This document shows positions 40,833-50,786 of a stretch of 64,000 nt of DNA, in pieces (position 1 is the first letter of the stretch; each line of letters begins with the position of its first letter). Below the pieces are notes generated by a model. That model was given only the letters and a program-made list of their open reading frames with translations, did no database searches and was not told the DNA's origin. This DNA is from Symbiodinium natans. Lineage: Eukaryota > Sar > Dinophyceae > Suessiales > Symbiodiniaceae. The position numbers and the translations under genes are program-made. The stretch lies in contig CAJNDS010001802.1 in assembly GCA_905221605.1 (NCBI GenBank), positions 62,001 to 126,000 on the forward strand, given 5' to 3'.

Positions 40833-41572
40833 CTTGCTCAAGTGGCACCAAGATGCTTCCGGCACATGTCACAGCTCCACACACCCTTGTGCCTCATGTT
40901 GGGTTGATGTTAGACTGTTGGACACTCCTTGGTGGGGTGCCCTGTAAGGCGGTCAAGTTTGCCCGCCTATTCAGCAGCTTGCGATGTGTGCAGGTCCCCC
41001 AGAGCAGGTGGCTTTCTTAACTACTCCCCGGTCAGCTTACTAACTCCTTTCTTAGGGGTGACCGTTTAATGAGGGCCCTGGCCTTCCAACTGTCCCTAGC
41101 ACATGACAGAGGGTCCAACAAGTGGCTTGCGGCCCGAGGGACCTTCACATTTAGAATTTAGAAGGGTCTTCAGAGAAAATTTTGTTCGCGTTTTTTCGGC
41201 ATTTCCAGGCATTTCTGGCACCTCTAGGCTCCAGAAGTGAAGGGCCAGTGTCCCAGGAGCCGCGCCGTGGGTCAAAGACCTGTGCAGCTCAAGGCGACAA
41301 GGGGCAGCCGCGCATGTTCGTTTCAGCTATCTACGCACAACCCTGACCCCACCGACCGGACGATTGAAATGAGCCTCTGTTGACGACATGCTCCGGGCAG
41401 GATTGGTGGAGATTCCGCCCATCACCAGCACCCGCGAGGGGAACCTGAACATACAAATACTCCACACTGGCTCCAGATCTGACATCCCAGGAAGAAAGGA
41501 AAAAAACGAAGACCCATGAAGCTTTCCCGCGCATGCCAGGGAGCCACTGGCGGAAGGCAAATGCCGCGTCCT

Positions 41573-42205
41573 TCACTCCCCGCGACAGCTCCGAGCAAGT
41601 GAAGGCGGTGGCCACGGCCGTGCGGAAGCCGGCCTGAGCTCAGGGCAAGCCGTGGAATCGTGGAACCCGTGCAGATCCCATCGCAAGCAAGGTGCCGCTT
41701 GCAGCAGTGATGCCAGGGAATCCCAAGAGCGAAAAGTGGCTGCAAAGGTGATGGAAGGGCCGAGCTGTGGCTCCATCTCCACCTGTGGCTCCATCTCCTC
41801 CTCCTGCTCTTCCTGCTCAATGCCCTCCTCTTCAACCACGTCGTCTAGCAAGTCGATTGCGTCGACGCAGACATCCCTGCCTTGCTTCGGATGCGACTGC
41901 CCGGACGGACTCTCCCTGAGCTGGGGCATAGCTTTGGCCAACCTCTTGGACAGCGGCTCGGCTACTGGTGCCGTTGCCCCTGCGTTTGCAGGAGTAGCAG
42001 ACTTCACAGAATCCAGAGAAGGCCGGCCATTGATAGAACGTCCTGCGATTTCAGGGGCCTCAGCCTCGGGCACCACGCGTCCTTCCAAGCCTTGCAGCTG
42101 CTGTTCCAGCTGCGTGTGTCTTGCAAGGAGTCGTTGAATGTCAAGGGCTTGTTCTTCAATGGCCGCTCGCAACTGCTGGACGGCCGTCAGGGTTTCGTCC
42201 GCCAT
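41573..42205 (-). CDS. Coiled-coil, acidic protein of 210 aa
   Basis: One open frame with start MADETLTAVQQLRAAIEEQA in good context; a second Met lies 12 codons upstream. Residues 1-50 form a heptad-rich coiled coil (LLARHTQLEQQLQGLEGR). Next comes a low-complexity linker, then a strongly acidic stretch with repeated Glu near residues 130-155. The tail after PQLGPSITF looks less protein-like and may be intron. The N-terminal coiled coil is reminiscent of gag-like starts of dinoflagellate LTR polyproteins, but no protease, integrase or RT follows, so I leave it unnamed. Confidence 0.6.
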   Translation of the reverse strand: MADETLTAVQQLRAAIEEQALDIQRLLARHTQLEQQLQGLEGRVVPEAEAPEIAGRSINGRPSLDSVKSATPANAGATAPVAEPLSKRLAKAMPQLRESPSGQSHPKQGRDVCVDAIDLLDDVVEEEGIEQEEQEEEMEPQVEMEPQLGPSITFAATFRSWDSLASLLQAAPCLRWDLHGFHDSTACPELRPASARPWPPPSLARSCRGE

Positions 42206-42659
42206 TGCTTCGCGAGGATGCGAACAGATTGTTGGTTTCAACGGGGTTGTGCGGGAGTTGCTGGAGAAGGCTCACTAGCCTGGCTGGCTACGAGGGGTTG
42301 TTTCATGTTGCTTTTTCGTGTCGTCGGCGTGCTTTGCTCGTCTCTGTTCCGGCCGGGGCGGGAAACTGGGTTACTTGTGGTTCCCTGCGCGTCACATGAG
42401 TCTTTGTAGGTAGGTTAGTTCTGCCACGGCTTAGCTGTGTTTGTTCGGAAAAAAGCGTCACATGAGTCTACACTTTGCATACGACAAGGCTCGTCATGGC
42501 CCATGCAAGAGAAGCTCGCAGATTGAAGCTCAAAGTCGAGTTGTCAACTTCCCCTGATTTTGTCGCATGACTCATCCGGGCGCGGCAAACTCTGGGAAGG
42601 CGTGCCTCGGCTCAACGGGGCGACAATAAGAGGTGGCATGACGCCCATGTTTTTGGATG

Positions 42660-42746
42660 TTCCCCCTAAAAAACTAACAATCCTTAATAGGGATTATAGT
42701 ACGCCCTGTTATGATCCCTATTAAGGACTGTTAGTATAAGGGGGAA
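42660..42746. repeat. 87-base palindromic hairpin, MITE-like
   Basis: Left arm 42660-42698 and right arm 42711-42746 are near-perfect inverted repeats: TTCCCCCT, then ACTAACA, TCCTTAATAGGGAT and ATA in each arm, with few mismatches and a loop of about 12 bases. No coding capacity. Confidence 0.8.
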
Positions 42747-43584
42747 GATCCCAAATAATCCCAACCCATATTATGGAACCGCAAGGAACACTTCCGCCAC
42801 ATAACGCCACCATTTTTCACAAGATGCGAGCACCAGCCAACGTGGCAAACGAGTAAATCGTTTTCCAACGCAGTGCTGCAAACAAACATGGCAAATTCCA
42901 AGCTCCTTCTGTGCGACCTGGTCACACGTAGCCGAGACAGTCCTCCGGATGTGACCTGAGTGTTGCAATCTTGCATGCATTGGGCAAGCCGATTCCATTC
43001 ACTCCGACTGCCTAAGAAAACCACAGGCCATAGTGGCGACTTCACATAGCTGCACCACTCCAATGACGGACATGCTCCACCCATTTCCCCTGTATATCAG
43101 GACAAAAAGCATCTCCGAAAATGAGCAGTCCATGGGTCTTCGCAAGGCTGGCGGGACCTGCAGGCGAACAAGCGCACAGGCAGAGCATGAAATGCTTGCA
43201 GCATTTCGTGAACCTTGTGAAGCCAGGTGAAGAAGACAGTGTCTTGGCATGTGGGCGGTTCCCGCTAAAGTATGGTCCTTCATCTACGGTACTGCCGTAT
43301 TTGCCTTGGTAAAATCTCCGTGGTGGGCTTCGTGCCGCGAAGAAGTCCTGGGATCCTTGCAGACGGCCCTGTGGCCAACATATCTCCACGAAGGACTGAC
43401 TCTGTCATGCTCTTCCCATCCCTTCCCCTCTCCTGCGCCATAGCAGCCGCTTCAGGGCCTCCGTGAGCGCAGCTTTCAGGGCCGACGGAGGTTGAAAAAG
43501 CTCAGGCTCGCCCTCTGAGGGCTGGACCGGTCTCACCCCGCGGCTCGCTCAGCAGCCAGTCCTCCAGCGGACTCATGGCCACCT
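42747..43584. other. Unassigned, possible minus-strand exons
   Basis: Minus frames at 43130-42990 (SFSEMLFVLIYRGNGWSMSV) and 42930-42775 have coding-like composition, but I could not choose frame or joins. Confidence 0.35.
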
Positions 43585-44094
43585 TCACAGATGTGAAACT
43601 AAGGTGACATTTGGTGAACTACAGCACTGCATGGCCAGAGGAGACCAGGATAACAGTGGAGAAGCTATCACTGACCGGGTGCTGCTCTGCAGCCACAAGT
43701 AGTCACAAGTGATGCTGGCCTGCAGGTAGCAGGCCGAGAGGATTTTCATGTTGGTCTGTTTCCACTTGCCTTGGCACTGGCATGTATCGGCTGTATCGTA
43801 AGGGACGGGTATAGTTTCAGTTTTCACAGGCACGTGGAAAGCCAGAAACCGCCATCTCGAGTTTCCTGGCACAAGACAATCTATGCTGCTGCGGAGCGTG
43901 GAAGATGGCGGACCTGCCTTGCAAGGGAGACGGACACCAAATTGGAGCTCTTGTGGCCCAAGAACCAGTTTGCAAAGCTCTCTACTTGGCTCCATGGTCA
44001 AATCATCCGAATGCGACGCGGACGCAACAGAACTGCCACGTAAACAACCTCTCGTAGAGCCCCAGAAGGGAAGGGGGACCCGTAAAGAGGCCAT
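43585..44094 (-). CDS. Hypothetical protein, long single exon
   Basis: A 169-codon minus frame with balanced composition; the better start is the internal Met at 43995 (MEPSRELCKLVLGPQELQFG). No motif or membrane span is recognised. Part of the frame may be intronic, because dinoflagellate exons here are rarely this long. Confidence 0.35.
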   Translation of the reverse strand: MASLRVPLPFWGSTRGCLRGSSVASASHSDDLTMEPSRELCKLVLGPQELQFGVRLPCKAGPPSSTLRSSIDCLVPGNSRWRFLAFHVPVKTETIPVPYDTADTCQCQGKWKQTNMKILSACYLQASITCDYLWLQSSTRSVIASPLLSWSPLAMQCCSSPNVTLVSHL

Positions 44095-44969
44095 TTAGAT
44101 TATTGGGATAGAAAGCAATGTCAATATGTATCATACCTATGAGTCTATGAGGCCTTGGATTCCTCTTTTTGAATCCTGGGGTCCCGCAAAGCGAAACAGA
44201 CCGCGGGCTCCAATGAGCGTGCTTTCGTGCCATGCGCTTCACATCGGTAGGGATTAGCGACATGATTCGCCGAGGTCTGGCCGCATGTTGCGCAGGAGCT
44301 AGCTGAACCACACCCCCACACCACAGGCTGAGGCACTATTAGTGGCAGGTGTTTGCGCCCAACCAGCAATGCACTTTTTTGAGTCTGCAGCATTCTCAAC
44401 TAGGTGCTTGTCAAGATTCATGTTCAACATGTCCAGCTGAGCGGCTTCTTCATCAGCTTCAGGATGAGCCGATGCACAGGAGAGCCGACCGACTTATTTA
44501 GTCCTGAGGCGCTGAGATCGCTTCGGGAAGGTACATCGCTGTAACCCCTCGCAGTCCATTTACAAAGACTGAGAGCCCTGCGCTTCAGAATGAAGGAGGC
44601 CCGATATTGAACCAGATACTTTCGGATCCGGTCAGGGCCTCAGTGAGGCTGCCAAGCAATGCTTGCCCAAGGGTGAGGCGCCTGTCGAAGCCTCCTTTTC
44701 CGATGTTCCACAGCAAGTGAAAAGCAAATGAAAAGGGTGCAATCTTGCATTACCATATTAACTGCAATCTTCATGAAGCCAGTCCTCTAATCCGAATGCA
44801 GGCGGAACAGTGGCAAGATGAAGCAAAGCCCTCGACCGCACCCCACGTCTTGGAAATGCATGCCGCCCACGTCCCCATAGCACTCTCGCCGAGCGGCAGG
44901 TCTTGCAAAGCATGTGGAGAAGCTCCAGCAGGCGAGCGTTGCCGCACTCCTGGCAAGGCCATTGTTGGC
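44095..44969. other. No assignable gene
   Basis: Short frames only, none convincing. Confidence 0.4.
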
Positions 44970-45436
44970 AAGAACCTGAAGATGAAGAGGCGTGCCCATT
45001 GAAAGGTTCGTATCGGTGGAGCTGCGACTTGGGGCACCTGCTGTCGCGTAGTGAGTGGCTAGTCGAGCAGAAGTTCAACATGGACCCCGGCTATGCAAAA
45101 CAGCTGGAGCAGTCGACCCAAATCCTCGACGTTTTATGGAAATATATGGAAATACAAACCCTTAGAATGGCCTCGCGGTATTTCGAAGATAGGGGGAAGT
45201 GCGCACCTGAAGAGCTGCTGTCGATGAGCTCATTGCCTACTGGTAGCTTGTGGGGTCCGGACTTCCCATGGCAGGCCGAAGGCATGGCAACACCTCTGCA
45301 GGCCAAGGGACAAGGCAACGAAACGAATGTGTGGAAAGGGGAACCATCTACATGCACCAAGCTCAACGCCGGCGTGGGTGGGGCTGCCTCTGGCGGAGGA
45401 TCCTGCACGTTGGATCACATTGAGGGCAGCCCCTAG
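44970..45436 (+). CDS. Candidate plus-strand exon, hypothetical
   Basis: The plus frame encodes FNMDPGYAKQLEQSTQILDV, then LWKYMEIQTLRMASRYFEDR and GKCAPEELLSMSS, a charged helical sequence unlike random translation. The opposite strand is also open over 45091-45408, so the strand call is uncertain, and it would be one of few plus-strand genes here. Not recognised. Confidence 0.35.
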
Positions 45437-45654
45437 CAGAAGAGGACTTAGAACAGCCTCGCGAAAGTAAGGTGAACAGTCAGCTTCAATGACACTCCAA
45501 CCAAGAACCTACGAAACGCATGGCCACATGCCCCGTCCGTGTTCAAGACCTTCAACACCACGATAGCCCCTCACAAAGGCACAGGCGCAGGTGCGGCGCG
45601 AAGTGACACGGGTGCTGGGAGAATAGCCGTTCAGTCCAACGCCACGGTGGTCAG

Positions 45655-46790
45655 CTAAGACTTGGGTGAGAATCGCATAGTCCTGGCAAGCTTGAGTGCA
45701 TCCTGAGGGCTGTGAGGAAGGCTCAATCTCGAACAAAAGAGTGTCACCGATAATCTCCACACCCACTCCTCCGGGTCATACCGTCGGGCCGACTTGATCA
45801 GCAGCAATAGAATACCTGCAATTTCACAGGACGCGTGCCTGACGCCGGCTCGTCTCCGTCCACCAAAGAAAGCGATTCCAAGAAACACAGCTGCAGCATC
45901 AAGCTGAATAAATGCAGGGCAACACCCGAAATCATCTGAAGTACATTGCCCGGCCTCCCGCGCCACAAGCAAGGAGCTGTCGATGTCGGAGGTCCTGATC
46001 CAATGCGCATGGAGGCGTTGTGGCCGGGTTTTGTCTAGCTCTGGCCTAAAGTTCTCCAAAGTACACGAGAAACGCAACCAACCGGTCTTGTCACGTCTCA
46101 TGTCTGGTATGTCCGAAATAGCCAGCTGGCTCCCAGAAGAGTTTTCCTGCTCTCTCACTTGCTGGGATGTTTGGGATGTCGAGACCTCCACCAGATCTGC
46201 AGTGTCCGGCTCCCCAGAGTACGGCAGGCCCTGAAATGCTGTCCAGGCAAGAGCAGGAAGCATCGAAAGAGACATGGCTGAATGACCACCTCCCCCCCTT
46301 CCCGTCCCGCCCTCCCTCTATTCATGCCGCCTTGGATACTCCTGAATATTGAGGGCTGTCGCACTGATCAATCTGCGTGCGGCCTCGTGCATGTCAGCGG
46401 CACGTCGCTCCCGCCACAGATCCAGGACATCACAGCTGTTGATGACTTCCGTGCAAACGCCTCGGAACTCTAAGAAGCATGTGAGTGCATGCGTCTGTCT
46501 CGCCTGCATGCTGCTGTGCTTTGTCCACACCTACCCACCGGGCCCCGAAAAGTTAACACCAAGGAACACCGAGGTCAAAAGCACATCCAGCGCCTACCTG
46601 CCCCTGGTATGTGGCTCTAAGAAAATGACTATCCCGTGCACGTGTTGTTCAAGGCCCGTGCTGGAGTTCAGCACAAGCCTCATCAGCATCACCATGAGCT
46701 CTGCCAGTGAGGGGAGCAAGGCCAAAAACAACCTGCTTCGTGTCGATAGGAAACAACTCCCAAGCCGAACCAAGGATGGCATGCTACCAT
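45655..46790 (-). CDS. Unrecognised multi-exon gene
   Basis: Exon at about 46780-46602 encodes LVRLGSCFLSTRSRLFLALL followed by MLMRLVLNSSTGLEQHVHGI and ends after PHTR at a GC donor. The next, from about 46470, continues EFRGVCTEVINSCDVLDLWR, then ADMHEAARRLISATALNIQ; the junction keeps phase (G joined to AG). The following exon begins at an acceptor TTTCAG before GGC near 46231 and encodes GLPYSGEPDTADLVEVSTSQ, then DKTGWLRFSCTLENFRPELD and DAAAVFLGIAFFGG; this join would use a GA donor. No family is recognised. Start and end are unknown. Confidence 0.5.
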
Positions 46791-47150
46791 CAACCTAGAG
46801 GCACTGTCACAGCTGTTCCCATCCACATCTCACAAGACATGGCCTCACGCAAATCTCTGCTGAGATCGGTGTTTGGGGGGGGGAGGGGGGTCGTCATGCG
46901 TTGGTGCGAATGTGCTTGATTCGTCTGCACAGCGATGTTGTACTGTCGTACAGCCCATCAGATGCGTCGTGATGCTTTCGTGTGGCAGCCTTGCGGCCCT
47001 TGCGGCTGTCGATCTGACTGGCACATTGGCCGACGGCAAGGCTGCCATCACCATCACGGCTGTCACCGCTTGTGCTGCGCAAGTATCCCTGACATTTCAG
47101 TTGGCCTTGGCTAATGCATGTGCCAACACTTGGCGCACTCGCTGCCGCGG

Positions 47151-47654
47151 CTAAAATTGCGGCACCTGTTCTGGCCCAGTCAGATTCTCTTCTTTGAATG
47201 CTTGAAGTTGAGGAAACTGGGCACAACACAAACCCGAACTCTTGCCGATGGCGCGCCTTTGCCACACCACAGGCGGAGGATGTGAAGACGACCCTGGCGC
47301 AGACGCAGCGTAAGCAGTTTGCCCGGCGTATGTAAAACACATCTGGCTTGGGGTTCTTGCCGCCACCCCATGTTGTAGAACAAATGCTGAAGGTCTTGTC
47401 ACTGGTTCGATCTCTTGACAAGCTCTGCACTCTACACCGCTGGTCCTTTGATCATCTTTGATTCCGACCTCTGTCTCGCATTGCCTTGCTGCTATCCCCA
47501 GAGCCTTCGGCAAAACCAGTAGTGCATGAGGACGCCTGGCAACCACAAAAGGCTCGCAACATCCTTCTGCAGTCTTCTGCTGATGCCACAGGATGCCACG
47601 AATGTCTGATTGCCAATGCTGGACTAGGACGCAGCACAACGCAAGGGTTTCCAA
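47151..47654 (-). CDS. Hypothetical protein, 167-codon frame
   Basis: A minus frame starting METLALCCVLVQHWQSDIRG, with several Cys (VECRACQEIEP). Competing frames overlap its second half (QSLSRDRTSDKTFSICSTTW), so part is probably intron. Could be an upstream part of the gene at 45655-46790. Not recognised. Confidence 0.3.
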   Translation of the reverse strand: METLALCCVLVQHWQSDIRGILWHQQKTAEGCCEPFVVARRPHALLVLPKALGIAARQCETEVGIKDDQRTSGVECRACQEIEPVTRPSAFVLQHGVAARTPSQMCFTYAGQTAYAASAPGSSSHPPPVVWQRRAIGKSSGLCCAQFPQLQAFKEENLTGPEQVPQF

Positions 47655-47885
47655 ATTTCAGGATAGGAGTCAGGTCGAACTAGTAGAGGGCGGGGTGGGC
47701 GACGGGGCATGAAGATGGCCCGTTGCATGCTATTCGGCTATAGCCAGCAACCACGGTGCACAACAGCGCCCGCCAACCTCTGAGATGTTCGGATGCTCGG
47801 CTGCCCCAAGAGGCACCTAGTAAGTAGAATCAAGCCCAGCATCGGGCTTAAGGCACTTGACGGCCAAAGTGTAGGTGCAAGACAA

Positions 47886-47962
47886 CCCTAAACCCTAAAC
47901 CCTAAACCCTAAACCCTAAACCCTAAACCCTAAACCCTAAACCCTAAACCCTAAACCCTAAA
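47886..47962. repeat. Perfect interstitial telomere repeat (CCCTAAA) x11
   Basis: Exactly eleven uninterrupted CCCTAAA units (complement TTTAGGG), the telomere repeat of plants and dinoflagellates, about 80 bases long and flanked by ordinary sequence on both sides. Confidence 0.97.
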
Positions 47963-48064
47963 CCCCAAGTGCAGTGGAGATCTGGCCTCCGTAGCTGCGG
48001 ACGAGGACCGGGCCGAGCCTGGCCAGCCTGGCACCCAGGGGCCAGGGGCCACAAGCCAGGAGCC

Positions 48065-48190
48065 GCAGAGGCTCCAATACCCCTTAATTAAGGGACATAT
48101 ATCATATATTATATATTCCTTAAACCATATAAGGAACCCTCTTTTTTCTTTAAAGAAGATTCTTTAATTCAGGGGTATTGGGGTCTCTGC
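48065..48190. mobile_element. 126-base palindromic element, MITE-like
   Basis: Terminal inverted repeats of about 28 bases: both ends, read inward, start GCAGAG, then three variable bases, then CCAATACCCC, one variable base and AATTAA. The AT-rich centre (ACATATATCATATATTATAT) is non-coding. No clear target duplication was found outside the ends. Confidence 0.65.
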
Positions 48191-48622
48191 GACCTTGGTT
48201 CTGGAGATTTCTGGAGTGACTCGGCCAGCCCCGACGCTGCCCTAGCTTTTTCCTGCCACGCTCGTCAGCATCCATCCTGTTCCAGAATTGGAAAGTCTTG
48301 GAACCGGGCTCAATTTTGTGAAACTTCGAGTCCGGCCGAAGACCAGCACATACTCAGCACATACACACATACAGTCAATCTCGGGTGGAACCCTTGGTCT
48401 GAAGATTCAGCCCATCAAGGACCGTGCTCAACAAGGGGTCCTGCCTCAAGAGGCCCGTTACACTACGACATCGAAGAATGTGAGCCTAGACTGAACTCAG
48501 TGGCCAAGTTCCATAGGACTCTGAAGATCCATTTCTGGTTCATAAGCTATCATAAGCTGCCTGTGGTTCGAGCGCTGTTGTTTTCAACTCTGTCCACCCC
48601 GAAACTTTCCAAGCTCCCCGGC

Positions 48623-50786
48623 TCACTCGATCACTGCAGTGGCCCCCGCTTCCTCTAGCTGCTTCACCTTAAGGCAAGAGATGCACCAACCCCACCCACC
48701 CACCCACCCACCCACCCCTCCACTTTGATCCTTGCTCAGGTAAAAAAAAAAGGGAAAAGCCTGCATAACTCTCAACCCTCAAGGCACGGCATCCTCGCAT
48801 ACATCCTTGGGCTTTCCCTCGATCAGCTTGCCAGGGTTGTCAGCCATGCCTTTGGCGTCCTGGGGGAGCATGACACGATTCAACGCACGTACATTGTAAA
48901 CGCGGGTACCCCCATTGGGAGATTGGCCTTCAAGCCGAGGCCGGTGATTGCTCTGATGGCCTTGACAAGCAGCTTTTTCACGACTGATGCACACAGAGCA
49001 ACTTCTGGTTATAGAGCTTGGCAAGTCCCGCTTTTCGCATCAACATCTCGGTCGAAATCGTCGAACAGCTGAACCTATTGATTGCGGGTCTAGCCTTGAT
49101 GATGGCAATCTTCTTCTCCTTCAGGGTCAAACTTGGACGAGGCTAGCCCTGCCGTTAGGGTTGGGCACCTTACCGGAGTGACACCCCAGCTGTCCTTTGC
49201 CACTTCCTTCAGGACAACATCAAACTCCGTTTTCTCAGGCGCTGCCTGCAGAAACAGATGGGGCACCGCCAGAACTGGGTTGCTCTAGATTTGGGCTAAT
49301 TTCATAATTGAGGTCCCATACGGCTCTCTCCCGCACGCAGGGCTGGAGGCCTTATCATAAGGCATCCTGTCGCAAGCGTTATCTAACTGGCACAACTACG
49401 TGACCTGATCTGTTCGTGCGCGGGACAGAGCACTCGCCAACAAACGACTTGTCTGCTCGGAAAACGCTCTAACGCTCTCTTTCTCACCTCTTGAAGAAAG
49501 CTTGGGCTCTGACTCTCTTAAAGGCTCTCTCACTATGAGAACAACAAGGACCCAATTTGGTATTGGGACCGCAAGGCACGCTTGGTATTTGGCTTAGCAA
49601 CTTCGTGTTGTTCAGGGCGCCTCTGCAGCCTCGCCCCCGCCCGCAGCACCGGGGGCAGCCATGACGACCCCTGCCGAGGCAGAAGCATCCACACCGAAGG
49701 TCTCCTCATGGCATCGCTGATACTGTGCTGCCATGGGCCACGTCGTGTGCATGCCGGAGTTGGTGTGGCAACAACGGGTATGCGGCATGCGGTTTTGGTG
49801 GTTCCAGGCCGTGCCCGCCAAGTCTCCTCGATGGCCTTGACCAACTCGGATGCTTCGAGCAAGGTTAAACCCTTGAGCTCTTCCACAATGTCGTCCACCT
49901 CCAGCCAGAAAGGGTATGGGATTGCAGACCCATGTGGAGTGTTGCTGGCTTCCGCCTTCAGTCTTTGTGGCGATGCCACTTTCTAGTATTGTGGTTCGTA
50001 TTAAAGCGACATATTTCCGAACAGCATAATCATACATGGTTCGTCAAATTGCGACATATTGCCGAGGCAGACTAAACTGGCCCGGAACGTAACAAAATTA
50101 GCGGTTTAAGAGTTCAAGCCTTCAAGGCTACAGCGACAGAATCTGAAACCTAAAGTGAAACCTGGCCAGCTTCAACGCTGCAGCCCAGAGCTCGAAGCTT
50201 TGATTTCGTCTGCGCTCGGAAACCAATGATGCCCTAACAACAAGACATATAAAATGGCCAGAAGGTCAAGGGTTTGATGAGGGGTCGTCCACGATGGCCC
50301 GGAATTCAGCAGAATAGTAACATGGGAAAATGGTTGGTTCGGAACAGAAAGAATTCTTTTCAGCTACAAGCTTGCCCCCCCCCCCTCCCCCCCGCAACAA
50401 CTTCTCCAAGCTTGATTCAGGTGGTCAAAATGCCACCTGACTTGTCCGCATTTAAGTTGTTTAGGGGGAAAGAGGGTTTACTAATCAGAACACCACATGA
50501 ACCTTTGCGGGTGTGAAAGATACGTATCATACATTATCATACATTGCAGCGCTGCCTTCGACTGCATATTGACAGCGGGTTGTCGAGCTCGCACTGTTGG
50601 AAGCCCGGTCACGAAAGCCGAAGCAGAGCTTACCTCGCAGTGTGCAAAGACTGCTTGGGGACAGCTTCGAAGGGTTAAAGGAACTTTTGAACCAGTTCCA
50701 GCCTGCCCATACAGGCCGCAAAGTGCTGCTATGGCGAGAGCGGCCGCGAGCGCGGAGCGGCGCCGCACGGGGACGAATGGTGCCAT
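48623..50786 (-). CDS. rpl12: Plastid-targeted ribosomal protein bL12 (L7/L12), nine exons
   Basis: Complete spliced model of 543 bases, 180 aa. Exons: 50786-50703, 50633-50556, 49898-49827, 49704-49621, 49245-49195, 49118-49095, 48960-48928, 48859-48788, 48667-48623. Exon 1 starts in a GCCATGG context with MAPFVPVRRRSALAAALAIA, a signal peptide; exon 2 has SAFVTGLPTVRARQPAVN, a transit-like stretch after an F, as in peridinin-plastid presequences. Mature bL12 follows: VDDIVEELKGLTLLEASELV (dimerisation domain), ETFGVDASASAGVVMAAPGA and an Ala-Gly hinge, then the C-terminal domain TEFDVVLKEV, EKKIAIIK, AIRAITGLGLK, DAKGMADN and VKQLEEAGA to the stop. Donors are five GC, one GT and two GA; acceptors are AG before G. 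The GA donor at 49194 has a GT alternative at 49173 that would add seven residues. bL12 forms the ribosomal stalk that recruits translation GTPases. Confidence 0.93.
48690..48718. repeat. (CCCA)n microsatellite in the last bL12 intron
   Basis: About seven CCCA units, lying in the 120-base eighth intron of the bL12 gene. Confidence 0.9.

Larger units (their letters stand above)
47655..48622. other. Intergenic with telomere-type array and palindrome
   Basis: No coding sequence supported. Holds the perfect CCCTAAA array (47886-47962) and the palindrome at 48065-48190. Confidence 0.6.
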
